Shown: positions 1 through 8,163 of the stretch, one piece after another | How the letters are laid out: each line of letters opens with the position of its first letter | Numbering within the stretch: position 1 is the stretch's first letter | Source: Lewinellaceae bacterium | GTDB taxonomy: Bacteria; Bacteroidota; Bacteroidia; Chitinophagales; Saprospiraceae | Direction: 5' to 3' | Length of the DNA: 64,000 nucleotides | Assembly (NCBI GenBank): GCA_020636325.1 | Contig: JACJYC010000005.1 | Location: 310,001 to 374,000 of the forward strand | Notes under the pieces: model-generated | The model's input: only the letters and a program-made list of their open reading frames with translations | What the model was told of the DNA's origin: nothing | Database searches by the model: none | Translations under genes and position numbers: made by a program

Positions 1-1
1 C

Positions 2-919
2 CTGCTGCGCGATATCGGGGTTGCGGCAAAGATCGTCAACCGGGAGGTGAACAAAGCGGGCCTGCTGCCCATCCTGGGGCGGGCCGACCGTGAGAATGCC
101 ACCGGCGACGAGGTGCAGAAACTCGACCTCTACGCCAACGAAAAACTCATCGACTGCCTGAAAAACAGCGGCGAATGCGCCGGTGTGGCCTCGGAGGAAG
201 CGGAGGATATCATCCCATTTCCCTCCGTTGACGGCAAAGCCTCCAAGTATGTGGTGGTCTTTGACCCGCTGGACGGCTCTTCCAATATTGACGTCAATGT
301 ATCGGTCGGCACCATTTTCGGCATTTACCGCCGGATCAGCGCCGCGGACGGCCCTTGCCAGATCGGGGATTTCCTGCAAAAGGGATCGGAACTGGTGGCC
401 GCCGGCTATGTGCTTTACGGCACCTCAACGCTGCTGGTCTATTCCACCGGCCGGGGCGTCAACGGCTTTACCCTGGACCCTACGATCGGCGAATTTTGCC
501 TTTCGCACCGGGACATCAGCATTCCGGCTACGGGCAACTATTACTCCGTCAATCAGGGTTATTACCTGAAATTCGACGTGGAGATGCGGCGCTATATTGA
601 CCATTGTTCGGACCTGAACCTCCGGCTTCGGTACATCGGGTCGATGGTGTCGGATATCCACCGGATCCTGTTCCAGGGCGGCATTTTCCTGTATCCCAAT
701 ACCCGGAAGTACGCCCTCGGGAAACTCCGGCTGGTGTACGAATGCAACCCGCTTTCGTTCATCGTGGAACAGGCCGGCGGCAAGGCCATCACCTGCCAGC
801 TGGAACGCATCCTCGACCTGGAGGCCGATCACCTGCATCAACGGGCAACGATCGCCATCGGGTCGCCGGATATGGTGGAGGAGATGCGGGAATTTGTTTT
901 GCGGTACAGTCCTAGGTGA
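2..919 (+). CDS. fbp: Fructose-1,6-bisphosphatase class I (5' end outside window)
   Basis: Hydrolyses fructose-1,6-bisphosphate to fructose-6-phosphate, the committed step of gluconeogenesis, in the cytosol. The reading frame is open to the left edge and already carries the family's N-terminal core (AAKIVNREVNKAGL), so roughly the first 20-40 residues are missing. The metal-binding and catalytic stretch DPLDGSSNIDVNVSVGT, the GYVLYGTSTLLVY strand, the NPLSFIVEQAGG segment and the substrate loop around YPNTRKYALGKLRL are all present. The stop codon TGA is formed where a GGTGAGAG tandem array begins. A second, unrelated fructose-bisphosphatase (class II) lies at 44984-45967. Family call is firm; only the start is unknown. 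Confidence 0.96.
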   Translation: MLRDIGVAAKIVNREVNKAGLLPILGRADRENATGDEVQKLDLYANEKLIDCLKNSGECAGVASEEAEDIIPFPSVDGKASKYVVVFDPLDGSSNIDVNVSVGTIFGIYRRISAADGPCQIGDFLQKGSELVAAGYVLYGTSTLLVYSTGRGVNGFTLDPTIGEFCLSHRDISIPATGNYYSVNQGYYLKFDVEMRRYIDHCSDLNLRLRYIGSMVSDIHRILFQGGIFLYPNTRKYALGKLRLVYECNPLSFIVEQAGGKAITCQLERILDLEADHLHQRATIAIGSPDMVEEMREFVLRYSPR

Positions 920-977
920 GAGAGGGTGAGAGGGTGAGAGGGTGAGAGGGTGAGAGAGGGTGAGAGAGGGTGAGAAA
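915..977. repeat. 8-bp tandem array GGTGAGAG
   Basis: About seven imperfect copies of GGTGAGAG (some with an extra AG) start inside the stop codon of fbp. The same unit, in the same orientation relative to its upstream gene, forms the array at 56726-56792 behind a 5'-nucleotidase gene. Confidence 0.9.
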
Positions 978-991
978 ATTGAACGAAACAA

Positions 992-1024
992 TTTGTTTTC
1001 GCAATAGAATTTTAGCTATATTTG
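992..1024 (+). promoter_or_regulatory. Bacteroidota promoter for parE
   Basis: A TTTG -33 element (992-995) and a perfect TAnnTTTG -7 element (TATATTTG, 1017-1024) are separated by 21 bp, the normal spacing for the Bacteroidota primary sigma factor. The start codon of parE follows 40 bp downstream. Confidence 0.75.
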
Positions 1025-1064
1025 CAACATAAATCCAGGCATAAACCGAATTAACCTCAAACAG

Positions 1065-2966
1065 ATGTCCCAAGTATCCTATACCGAAGATAATATCCGC
1101 TCGCTCGACTGGAAGGAGCATATCCGCATGCGTCCGGGCATGTACATCGGCAAGCTCGGCGACGGGTCGGCCGCAGATGACGGCATCTACGTGCTGCTCA
1201 AGGAAGTGATCGATAACTCCATCGACGAATATGTGATGGGGTACGGCAAAGTGATTGAGGTAACGGTAGACAACGGCGATGTTACCGTCCGGGATTTCGG
1301 GCGCGGCATTCCGCTCGGCAAGGTGATCGATTGCGTATCCAAGATCAATACCGGCGGTAAATACGACTCCAAGGCGTTCAAGAAATCCGTCGGTCTGAAC
1401 GGCGTGGGTACCAAGGCGGTCAACGCCCTTTCCAATTATTTCAAGGTGCAGGCGGTCCGGGAAGGCAAAACCAAGGTCGCCGAATTCCAGCAGGGCGAAT
1501 TGGTCAAAGACCACAAGCTCCAATCCTCCAAGGAACAGGACGGCACCATGATCCTGTTTCGCCCCGATGATTCCATCTTCAAAAAATACAAGTACCGCAA
1601 CGAATACATCGAGAGCCAGCTCTGGAATTACGCCTACCTGAATGCCGGCCTGAAGATCAATTTCAACGGCCAGGTTTACGTTTCCAAGAACGGCCTGCTC
1701 GACCTGCTGGAGCACAAAACCAACCAGGACAGCCTCCGCTACCCGATCGTTCACCTGAAAGGCGAGGATATCGAACTGGCCATTAGCCACGGCAACCATT
1801 ACGGCGAGCAATATTACTCCTTTGTCAACGGTCAGAATACCACGCAAGGCGGCACCCACCTCAACGCCTTCAAGGAAGCCTTCGTCGAAACCATCCAGAA
1901 ACACTACAACAAGAACTACGACCGGCGGGATATCCTGACATCGATCGTTGCGGCCGTCAGCCTCAAAGTTGAGGAGCCGGTTTTCGAATCCCAGACCAAG
2001 ACCAAACTCGGCTCAACGGATATGGGCCCGGGGCAGCCTACGATCCGGACTTTCGTCAAGAACTTCATCAGCGAAAAGCTCGATAATTTCCTGCACCGCA
2101 ATACCGAGATCGCCAAGGAAATCGAACGCCGCATCCTGCAATCGCAACGCGAACGCCAGGAAATTGCCGACATCAAGAAACTGGCCAACCAGCGCGCCAA
2201 AAAAGCCAATATTCACAACAAGAAATTGCGGGATTGCCGGATCCACTTCAACGACGGCCCCCGTAAAACGGACGAAGACCTCCGCCTGGCGTCCACCATC
2301 TTCATCACCGAGGGCGACTCCGCGAGCGGTTCCATCACCAAAGCGCGCGACGTGCAGAGCCAGGCCGTATTCAGCCTCCGGGGCAAACCGCTCAATTGCT
2401 ACGGCATGACCAAGAAAGTGGTCTATGAAAATGAGGAACTCAACCTGCTCCAACATGCGCTCGACATCGAAGACGGGCTCGATAACCTGCGCTACAACCG
2501 CGTGGTGATCGCTACCGACGCCGACGTGGACGGCATGCATATCCGCCTCCTGCTGCTCACCTTCTTCCTGCAGTTCTTCCCCGAGCTGGTACGCAACGGG
2601 CACCTTTACATCCTCGATACTCCGCTGTTCCGCGTCCGCGACAAACAACAAACCTTTTACTGCTACTCGGACGCCGAACGGGAAGCCGCCATCGGCAAAC
2701 TCCGGGGCAAACCCGAGATCACGCGATTCAAAGGGCTCGGCGAGATCTCTCCCCACGAATTCAAGGATTTCATCAGTGAAAATATCCGCCTGGAACCCGT
2801 CGTGATCGGCGAAGAGACCAATATCGACAAGATCCTGGAATACTATATGGGCAAAAACACCCCGGAACGCCAGGATTTCATCATCGACAACCTGCGGGTC
2901 GAACGGGATGAGGCGGAGGAGAAAGAGGAGGAAAAGGCGGAGGTTGAGGTTGCGGCGGAAGCCTGA
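1065..2966 (+). CDS. parE: DNA topoisomerase IV subunit B (ParE)
   Basis: ATPase subunit of topoisomerase IV, which decatenates replicated chromosomes. At 633 residues it lacks the long gyrase-B insert and matches ParE of Bacteroidota. Visible in order: GHKL ATPase domain with EVIDNSIDE (about 47-55), DFGRGIP (77-83) and GLNGVGTKAVNALS (110-123); transducer domain; TOPRIM domain with EGDSASG (about 415-421) and DADVDGMHI (about 485-493). The C-terminus ends in an acidic, Glu/Ala-rich tail. Its partner parC is not next to it in this window. It has its own promoter and is followed by a convergent gene. GyrB is the only realistic alternative. Confidence 0.93.
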   Translation: MSQVSYTEDNIRSLDWKEHIRMRPGMYIGKLGDGSAADDGIYVLLKEVIDNSIDEYVMGYGKVIEVTVDNGDVTVRDFGRGIPLGKVIDCVSKINTGGKYDSKAFKKSVGLNGVGTKAVNALSNYFKVQAVREGKTKVAEFQQGELVKDHKLQSSKEQDGTMILFRPDDSIFKKYKYRNEYIESQLWNYAYLNAGLKINFNGQVYVSKNGLLDLLEHKTNQDSLRYPIVHLKGEDIELAISHGNHYGEQYYSFVNGQNTTQGGTHLNAFKEAFVETIQKHYNKNYDRRDILTSIVAAVSLKVEEPVFESQTKTKLGSTDMGPGQPTIRTFVKNFISEKLDNFLHRNTEIAKEIERRILQSQRERQEIADIKKLANQRAKKANIHNKKLRDCRIHFNDGPRKTDEDLRLASTIFITEGDSASGSITKARDVQSQAVFSLRGKPLNCYGMTKKVVYENEELNLLQHALDIEDGLDNLRYNRVVIATDADVDGMHIRLLLLTFFLQFFPELVRNGHLYILDTPLFRVRDKQQTFYCYSDAEREAAIGKLRGKPEITRFKGLGEISPHEFKDFISENIRLEPVVIGEETNIDKILEYYMGKNTPERQDFIIDNLRVERDEAEEKEEEKAEVEVAAEA

Positions 2967-3060
2967 GGCGGATTACTAAGCGAGCCTGGCCAGCAAGGAC
3001 AGGCCGATTGGTAAGCCGGACTTGGGGATGGATGTTGAGGCATTAATTGGCTTCTCAATC

Positions 3061-3089
3061 CCTGCCTGCCGGCAGGCAAGCCTGCGGGC
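3061..3089. terminator. Palindromic stem between convergent genes
   Basis: TGCCTGCC-GGCAGGCA (3063-3078) is a perfect 16-bp palindrome followed by a second GC-rich arm, between the ends of parE and the convergent acyltransferase gene. There is no T run, so it could be a REP-like element rather than a true terminator. Confidence 0.4.
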
Positions 3090-3959
3090 TTAAGAATCCG
3101 GGCGCTGATGCTTCCACCGCCGGTGCGTCCACAACCAGTATTCCGGTTGGCGGCGAATTTCCGATTCCAGTATCCTGACATGCTTTTCGGTGATCGAAAA
3201 CTCCTCGGCTTCCAACGGATGATCCTCAACGGATACAAACTCTCCGGTATAGTAGCCCCGTTTCACTTTTCTCAATAAGATATAGACAACCGGATAATTG
3301 TACAATTTCGCGTATTTCTCTGCACCCAGCAATACGCCGGTTTCCTGATGGAGGAAAGTGGTCCAGTATTGCTTCATTTCCGATGAGGAAGGAGATTGGT
3401 CGCCGATGAAAAAGTAGACCGTCAGGCGATCCTTGTGTTCATCCATGAATTCCGGGATGTGCCGCCGATTGGCAATACCGGTGCCGTACCGGGTCCGTGA
3501 GGTTTGGACCAGGTTGTCAAAATAGGCATTCTTGAGCGGGGAATAGATCCCGACCACCCAATGGCGGATTTGGGAATTAAAACCGATGGCTGCCATTTCC
3601 CAATTGGCATAGTGGGCTCCTACACAGATAAGGCTGGTGCCCTTTTCAGCATAAGCATCCAGAAATTCCGGGTTCAACACTTTGCAGCGCCTGACCGCCT
3701 CTTGCTCCGGGATGCTGAATATGCGGATCGATTCGATCATCATATCGCAGAAATGGTGGTAGAATTTCGCAGCGATCCGTTTGAGTTCTGCATCTCCTTT
3801 TTCCGGAAAAGAATTCCGCAGATTGGTCATAACCACTTTTTTCCGGTAACCGGCGATATGATACAAGATGACAAACAGCAGGTCGGAAAAAACGTACAGC
3901 ACCCTGAGCGGGAGCAGGCTCAGCGGCTTGATGATCAGATAGTACAATAATTGGTTCAT
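3090..3959 (-). CDS. Lipid A biosynthesis-type lysophospholipid acyltransferase
   Basis: LpxL/HtrB-superfamily acyltransferase, expected to transfer a secondary acyl chain to a lipid A precursor at the inner membrane. The start MNQLLYYLIIKPL is chosen because it gives a usual hydrophobic membrane anchor (about residues 5-35); an upstream in-frame ATG would add 13 unusual residues. The catalytic HX4E dyad is visible as HYANWE (His116, Glu121). Length (289 aa) is typical. The gene converges on parE. Which acyl position is modified cannot be read from sequence. Confidence 0.88.
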   Translation of the reverse strand: MNQLLYYLIIKPLSLLPLRVLYVFSDLLFVILYHIAGYRKKVVMTNLRNSFPEKGDAELKRIAAKFYHHFCDMMIESIRIFSIPEQEAVRRCKVLNPEFLDAYAEKGTSLICVGAHYANWEMAAIGFNSQIRHWVVGIYSPLKNAYFDNLVQTSRTRYGTGIANRRHIPEFMDEHKDRLTVYFFIGDQSPSSSEMKQYWTTFLHQETGVLLGAEKYAKLYNYPVVYILLRKVKRGYYTGEFVSVEDHPLEAEEFSITEKHVRILESEIRRQPEYWLWTHRRWKHQRPDS

Positions 3960-4059
3960 GGTCAGTCGCCTGAATTCGGGCGCAAAGATAAACCCCATCG
4001 CCGGATCATTTACCCTCGGCTCTCATTATTACGCATCTTTTAAGGTAAGGACAGGAAAT

Positions 4060-5127
4060 TTATTCCTTGGCTGTCAGAATAGCCACGTACCGGTCCGGTT
4101 CCAGGGGTTGCTGAGCGTGCATTTCCAATAGCCCTATGAGGCCGGCAGTGGAGGCCGGCAGCACTTTCAGGCCTTCCTTTTCCAGGAGTAGTTTGCTCTG
4201 TTGGATCATTTTTTTATCGCTGATATGAAAAGCTTCGCCCTGGGTCTGGTTGAGGGCATACAGCGCCTCTTCCCCGTCAAAACTGTGCCAGTTGATGAGC
4301 GGTTCGTTCACTTTGGTTTCCCTGATCTTCTCGGAGCGGAGGTCCTCGCAATGGTCAAGCCCTTTTTTGAAGGATGAGATGATGGGGTTTTTATGTGTGG
4401 AGGAAGCTGCCAGCATGCGCGGAATACGGGAAGTTTTGCCGCGCTTGTACAGGCTGACAAATCCGCGGTAAATCCCTGCAAGCAGGGTGCCGTTCGACAC
4501 CGGTACGGCGACAATTCTGGGTGCGTCGCGGAGTTGGTCGTAAATTTCAAAGGCGATCTCGGCATAAGCCCGGATCTGCAGCGGGGTATTCTGCCCGCCC
4601 GGGTTGCCGTCGTACCAATCGGAATCGGCGGCCATTTCGGTGGAAAATTCAACGGTATCTTCGTAGGAGCCCATATGACGGCGGACTTCGGCGTGATAGC
4701 GTTCCATTTCCTTGACGCGTTCGGTATGGTAGGAATCGGGGATATAAATCACGCAGCGGATGCCGGCCAGGTGGGCCGCAAAGGCCATGGCGGCGCCGTA
4801 ATTGCCGCAGGTGGCCACTGTGATGCAGTCGAACCCCCGGCGCAGGGCGTCGTGAACCTGAGCAAAGGCGATGCGGTCCTTTTGGGTGCCGGTCGGGTTG
4901 CCGCCTTCGTATTTGAGGTAGAGTTGGCGGATATCTTGTTCTCTTTCGATGTTGCGGGCGCGGGAAAGCGCGGTATCGCCCACCTCCAGGCTCATGATAT
5001 CCTCGAATGATTCGACCCGGTCGACCAGGGAGAGATCCGGATTTTTCACCATCTCGCTCAGTTCGCGGGTCTCCTTGCCCACGACGATCTCTTTATTGAC
5101 GACGCCGTCCAGAAGTGTGATAGCCAT
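4060..5127 (-). CDS. Threonine synthase-like PLP-dependent enzyme
   Basis: Fold-type II PLP enzyme. The cofactor lysine sits in GNPTGTQKDR (Lys83), the glycine-rich phosphate loop is GNYGAAMAFAAHLAG (about 108-122) and the SNGTLLAGIYRGF stretch is the C-domain pocket. The closest family is threonine synthase (phosphohomoserine to threonine), but 355 residues is short and the family also contains diaminopropionate- or cysteate-type synthases, so substrate is inferred only. The start MAITLLDG is chosen because upstream in-frame sequence is repeat-derived. No thr operon genes are adjacent. Confidence 0.75.
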   Translation of the reverse strand: MAITLLDGVVNKEIVVGKETRELSEMVKNPDLSLVDRVESFEDIMSLEVGDTALSRARNIEREQDIRQLYLKYEGGNPTGTQKDRIAFAQVHDALRRGFDCITVATCGNYGAAMAFAAHLAGIRCVIYIPDSYHTERVKEMERYHAEVRRHMGSYEDTVEFSTEMAADSDWYDGNPGGQNTPLQIRAYAEIAFEIYDQLRDAPRIVAVPVSNGTLLAGIYRGFVSLYKRGKTSRIPRMLAASSTHKNPIISSFKKGLDHCEDLRSEKIRETKVNEPLINWHSFDGEEALYALNQTQGEAFHISDKKMIQQSKLLLEKEGLKVLPASTAGLIGLLEMHAQQPLEPDRYVAILTAKE

Positions 5128-5149
5128 GCGTGCAAAGATAAGGATTAGG

Positions 5150-5450
5150 ATGGTTTTATGGTTGGATGGTTGGATGTTCGTTGTAAAGTCGAAATATTGC
5201 CTTGCCCGGACTGACAACTGATCACTGAGCACTGATAACTGTTTCACGGTTGGGCGTTCGTTGTATGGCCGGACTGCCAACTGCCGACTGCCAACCGCCG
5301 ACTTTTTATGGTTTTATGGTTGGATGGTTTTACGGCTATAGAATGGTAACCCTGGCAACAATGAACTGATTATCTGTTGGAATCAATGGAGGGTGCTGAC
5401 CTTACCACCGGGCCCAACAATGAAACAGTGAAACAGTAAAGCCGGGAAAC
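5150..5450. repeat. Mosaic intergenic repeats (GGTTGGATGG, TCGTTGYAAAG, heptamers)
   Basis: The 324-bp gap has no gene. It holds GGTTTTATGGTTGGATGG runs (about 5151-5170 and 5308-5335), a module reading TTCGTTGTAAAGTCGAAAT (from about 5175), and two heptamer runs: GACAACT, GATCACT, GAGCACT, GATAACT (about 5211-5241) and GCCAACT, GCCGACT, GCCAACC, GCCGACT (about 5275-5302). Related module orders recur near 38370-38442 and 52690-52750. Confidence 0.75.
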
Positions 5451-5451
5451 C

Positions 5452-5868
5452 CTATAGCGATCGCTCCTTCAAATAGGCTATCGACTCCCGGATCAATTCT
5501 TTCAATACTTCCGTATCTATATCCGACAATCGTTTGAGGTAAAGGCAGGACTGGCCTGTTTTGTACTTGCCGAGTTTGGCCATGAGTTCCTGGTAGCGCC
5601 CGAAGCCCGCCATGATGTAAAGGGTCAGGTTCTGTTTGCGCGGGGAAAAGCCGGTCAGGAACCACTCCGCTTCCTGGCCGCTTCTGTATTTGTAGCGGTA
5701 TTCGCCGAAACCTATGATGGAGGGGCCCCACATATAGGGCTTGGCGCCGGTGATCTGTTGCATGATTTCCAGGACGGCGAAACAGTCGCGGCGTTTTTGC
5801 TCGTCGGGTACGGCGTTGAGGAATGCGGTGACGTCAGCGTCGTTTTTTTGGGTTTTTAATGCTGCCAT
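5452..5868 (-). CDS. DUF1801 domain protein
   Basis: Small (138 aa) soluble protein of the DUF1801/YdhG-like family. Recognisable by the conserved core WGPSIIGFGEYRYKYRSGQEAEWFLTGFSPRKQNLTLYIM split around residues 47-85, the family's central beta-sheet, and by KTGQSCLYLKRLSDID in the C-terminal half. Members are widespread in bacteria, have an iron-chaperone-like frataxin-type fold in some annotations, and lack an established biochemical role. It stands alone: a repeat block lies on each side. Start ATG directly precedes the 44-bp minisatellite. Confidence 0.85.
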   Translation of the reverse strand: MAALKTQKNDADVTAFLNAVPDEQKRRDCFAVLEIMQQITGAKPYMWGPSIIGFGEYRYKYRSGQEAEWFLTGFSPRKQNLTLYIMAGFGRYQELMAKLGKYKTGQSCLYLKRLSDIDTEVLKELIRESIAYLKERSL

Positions 5869-5874
5869 GGTTGA

Positions 5875-6483
5875 TTGTTTGGACCACTTAGGGCACTCAG
5901 GGCACTAAGATGTGGCGGTTGTTTGGACCACTTAGGGCACTCAGGGCACTAAGATGGGGCGGTTGTTTGGACCACTTAGGGCACTCAGGGCACTAAGATG
6001 GGGCGGTTGTTTGGACCACTTAGGGCGCTCAGGGCACTAAGATGGGGCGGTTGTTTGGACCACTTAGGGCACTCAGGGCACTAAGATGGGGCGGTTGTTT
6101 GGACCACTTAGGGCACTCAGGGCACTAAGATGGGGGCGGTTGTTTGGACCACTCAGGGCACTCAGGGCACTAAGATGGGGCGGTTGTTTGGACCACTTAG
6201 GGCACTCAGGGCACTAAGATGGGGCGGTTGTTTGGACCACTTAGGGCACTCAGGGCACTAAGATAGGGCGGTTGTTTGGACCACTCAGGGCACTCAGGGC
6301 ACTAAGATGGGGCGGTTGTTTGGACCACTTAGGGCACTCAGGGCACTAAGATGGGGCGGTTGTTTGGACCACTTAGGGCACTGAGGGCACTAAGATGGGG
6401 CGGTTGTTTGGACCACTTAGGGCACTCAGGGCACTAAGATGGGGCGGTTGTTTGGACCACTCAGGGCACTCAGGGCGCTAAGG
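5875..6483. repeat. 44-bp minisatellite, 14 copies
   Basis: Fourteen head-to-tail copies of a 44-bp unit beginning TTGTTTGGACCACTTAGGG start at 5875, 5919, 5963, 6007, 6051, 6095, 6140, 6184, 6228, 6272, 6316, 6360, 6404 and 6448; the last copy is cut at about 36 bp. The sixth copy has one extra G (45 bp). Copies differ at a few T/C or G/T positions. Each unit contains three near-copies of a 9-mer, CACTYAGGG. The period is not a multiple of three and no ORF runs through, so it is non-coding. Confidence 0.97.
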
Positions 6484-6496
6484 CGAATCCAAGGTA

Positions 6497-7012
6497 TTAT
6501 AAATGGAAAATATTTCCAAATGCCAAGGCCGTTTCTTCTAATGTTAAATGCGTGGTGTCGATGATGGGGGCGTTGAATTCCAGGGCCTGATTCCGGAGGT
6601 ATTTCAGCCAGTTGCGCATATCGGGGGTGAGGAGTTCGGGCTGGTTGCGGTCATGGGTCAGGCGGCGGGCCATTTCATCTTCTTCACAGTCGATCAGGGC
6701 GATGCGGTAATTGGTGAATTGGTGTTTTTGAAATCCCTGCCGGATGAAATTCAGGTTCACCTGGCCTTCGATGAACACTTTTTCTTCGGGTTGGTGCCGG
6801 ACAGCCCGGTCGATCCAATAATGGGTCATGGCTTCCTGCCAACCGGAAGGCGAGCCGTATCGGGCGGTCATTTCTTCAACAGCAGGTACGCCGACCGAAT
6901 CAAAATGGAGAAAGGCCCAGGGTTTGTCTGCATATTTTTCCGCCAGGTGATCCAGCAGGGTGGTTTTGCCGGCTCCGGAGGCGCCGGTGAGGAAGTAGAT
7001 GGATTTGTCCAT
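6497..7012 (-). CDS. P-loop ATP-binding protein (kinase-like)
   Basis: 171-residue P-loop NTPase. Walker A is GASGAGKTT (residues 10-18) just after a hydrophobic first strand, followed by an LHFDSVGVP strand that could carry the acidic switch, and a region with DCEEDEMARRL typical of small-molecule kinases in which an arginine lid follows. The size and arrangement resemble adenylate-kinase-like or zeta-toxin-like small kinases; the substrate cannot be told. ATG at 7012 is preferred over an upstream TTG. The 3' end abuts the 44-bp minisatellite. Confidence 0.75.
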   Translation of the reverse strand: MDKSIYFLTGASGAGKTTLLDHLAEKYADKPWAFLHFDSVGVPAVEEMTARYGSPSGWQEAMTHYWIDRAVRHQPEEKVFIEGQVNLNFIRQGFQKHQFTNYRIALIDCEEDEMARRLTHDRNQPELLTPDMRNWLKYLRNQALEFNAPIIDTTHLTLEETALAFGNIFHL

Positions 7013-7074
7013 GATAAGATACAACTGTACATAGCGGGGATCCGTTCCATTTTATCCCGATTAACTCCAATGGG

Positions 7075-7185
7075 GGGACCGTTCAGAATTTTGTGTCAAC
7101 CGGATTTTTAGCATGCGCAGCTTGCTAAAAATCAGATCTTTGCGTCTTTGCGTCTTTGCGTGAAAACACTGTTTTGAACAATCTC
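7075..7185. mobile_element. MITE-like element, copy 1 (111 bp) with 8-bp flanking direct repeats
   Basis: Imperfect terminal inverted repeats GGGACCGTTCA (left) and GAGATTGTTCA (right end, other strand) bound a 111-bp non-coding segment. Direct repeats CCAATGGG flank it exactly (7067-7074 and 7186-7193), the size of target duplication expected for IS256-type transposition. Inside are an ATTTTTAGCA/TGCTAAAAAT hairpin (7104-7132, loop 7114-7122) and a CTTTGCGT run (about 7137-7161). A second 111-bp copy is at 38608-38718. No transposase is encoded; mobilisation in trans is inferred. Confidence 0.75.
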
Positions 7186-7317
7186 CCAATGGGATTTTTT
7201 ACCGAAAAACGAACACCTCCGGCAAATAAACCATCATAAACAACAATAAACCCATCAACAACCGGACCACACCCCCGCGAAGCACCCCAACAATAAACCC
7301 ATCCAACCATCTACCCC

Positions 7318-7836
7318 TCATTCCTCCCCCCAAACATACACCATCAACTCCTCGGCATCATCCGCCAGGCGGGTGGTCCGTTCCAGCCGGAAGCCGAGTT
7401 TTTGCAACAGGCGGATGGAGGGTTGGTTATAGGGTACCGTGATGCCCAACAGGCATTTGATCTGCCAGTTGGCAGCGGCATAGGCCATCAGTGCGGCGGA
7501 CGCTTCGTAACCGTAACCTTTACCGGTTTGTCCGGGCAGGAAGGCGAACCCCAGGTCGGGATGTTCCAGGTTGTCGCGTTTGAAAAGCCCGCAGACGCCG
7601 AGCACGTTTTCGTCGCCGATCAACTGGATGGCGTAGGGGCCGTACCCGTATTTTTCGTAGCTGACCAGGGCGCCGTTTTCAATGTATCGCCGGGCATCTT
7701 CTTCGTTGTGTACACCCCGGTCGCCGATGTATTTGAGGTAGTCCGGACTGGTCTGCAGGGCGAGCATGAAGGGGGCGTCGCCGGGCGTAAGGCGGCGGAG
7801 CGTGAGGCGGTCGGTGGTGAGGAGAAATGGATTCAT
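7318..7836 (-). CDS. GNAT N-acetyltransferase (RimJ/RimL type)
   Basis: 172-residue acetyltransferase that transfers acetyl from acetyl-CoA to an amine. It opens with the RimJ-like TDRLTLRRLTPGDAPFMLAL strand-helix and carries the acetyl-CoA loop as LPGQTGKGYGYEASAAL (about residues 96-112), the family's QxxGxG/A site, followed by the NQPSIRLLQKLGFRLE segment. The acceptor is unknown: it could be a ribosomal protein N-terminus or a small molecule. Solitary gene between repeat blocks. Confidence 0.88.
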   Translation of the reverse strand: MNPFLLTTDRLTLRRLTPGDAPFMLALQTSPDYLKYIGDRGVHNEEDARRYIENGALVSYEKYGYGPYAIQLIGDENVLGVCGLFKRDNLEHPDLGFAFLPGQTGKGYGYEASAALMAYAAANWQIKCLLGITVPYNQPSIRLLQKLGFRLERTTRLADDAEELMVYVWGEE

Positions 7837-7843
7837 TGTTGCT

Positions 7844-7931
7844 GGATGCTGCCACGCTGAGGCGTGGTGGATGCTGGATGCTGGTTACTGGATGCTGGTT
7901 ACTGGATGCTGGATGCTTGATGTTGGTTGCT
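7844..7931. repeat. Heptamer array GGATGCT with CCACGC-TGAG-GCGTGG hairpin
   Basis: A hairpin CCACGC-TGAG-GCGTGG (about 7851-7866) is followed by nine heptamers in perfect register from 7869 to 7931 (GGATGCT, GGTTACT, TGATGTT and variants). The same hairpin-then-heptamer order recurs at about 48490-48654. Confidence 0.88.
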
Positions 7932-8079
7932 GGCGGCCGCTGGGCGGCATCATTCCGGCTTCTAACGGTGATTTAAGGTATGAAATGGATTCATGGTTGT
8001 ATGGTATTATGGTTTCATTGTCGGGCCGCCGTTATATGATCATCTGACCGCATACTTCGGATTGACGATTACCACCTTC

Positions 8080-8163
8080 GCCTGAGGCTACGGCGGATGG
8101 GGATGGCCAGATCGCGACGCTTCATCATGCGTCGCTACTGACCACTGTCAACTGACCACTGTT
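8080..8163. repeat. Composite repeat element, copy 1
   Basis: Order: GCCTGAGGCTACGGCGGATGG hairpin-like arm (about 8083-8104), GGATGGCCAGATC spacer, the 22-bp palindrome at 8114-8135, then heptamers GACCACT, GTCAACT, GACCACT up to the csaA stop. The reverse complement of 18361-18455 shows the same order and similar sequence, so the two are copies of one element. The rest of the 7837-8163 gap shows nothing gene-like. Confidence 0.78.
8114..8135. repeat. 22-bp GCGACG-N10-CGTCGC palindrome, copy P1
   Basis: Hexamers GCGACG and CGTCGC enclose core CTTCATCATG. This copy's core pairs imperfectly, unlike P3 and P4. Confidence 0.75.

Noticed and set aside
1975..2000. Search for tRNA genes (T-loop-like GGTTCGAATC strings)
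   Set aside because: The few similar strings lie inside protein genes and no cloverleaf could be drawn around them.
5875..6483. Possible CRISPR array
   Set aside because: The 44-bp units are directly contiguous with no variable spacers, and no cas gene is present.
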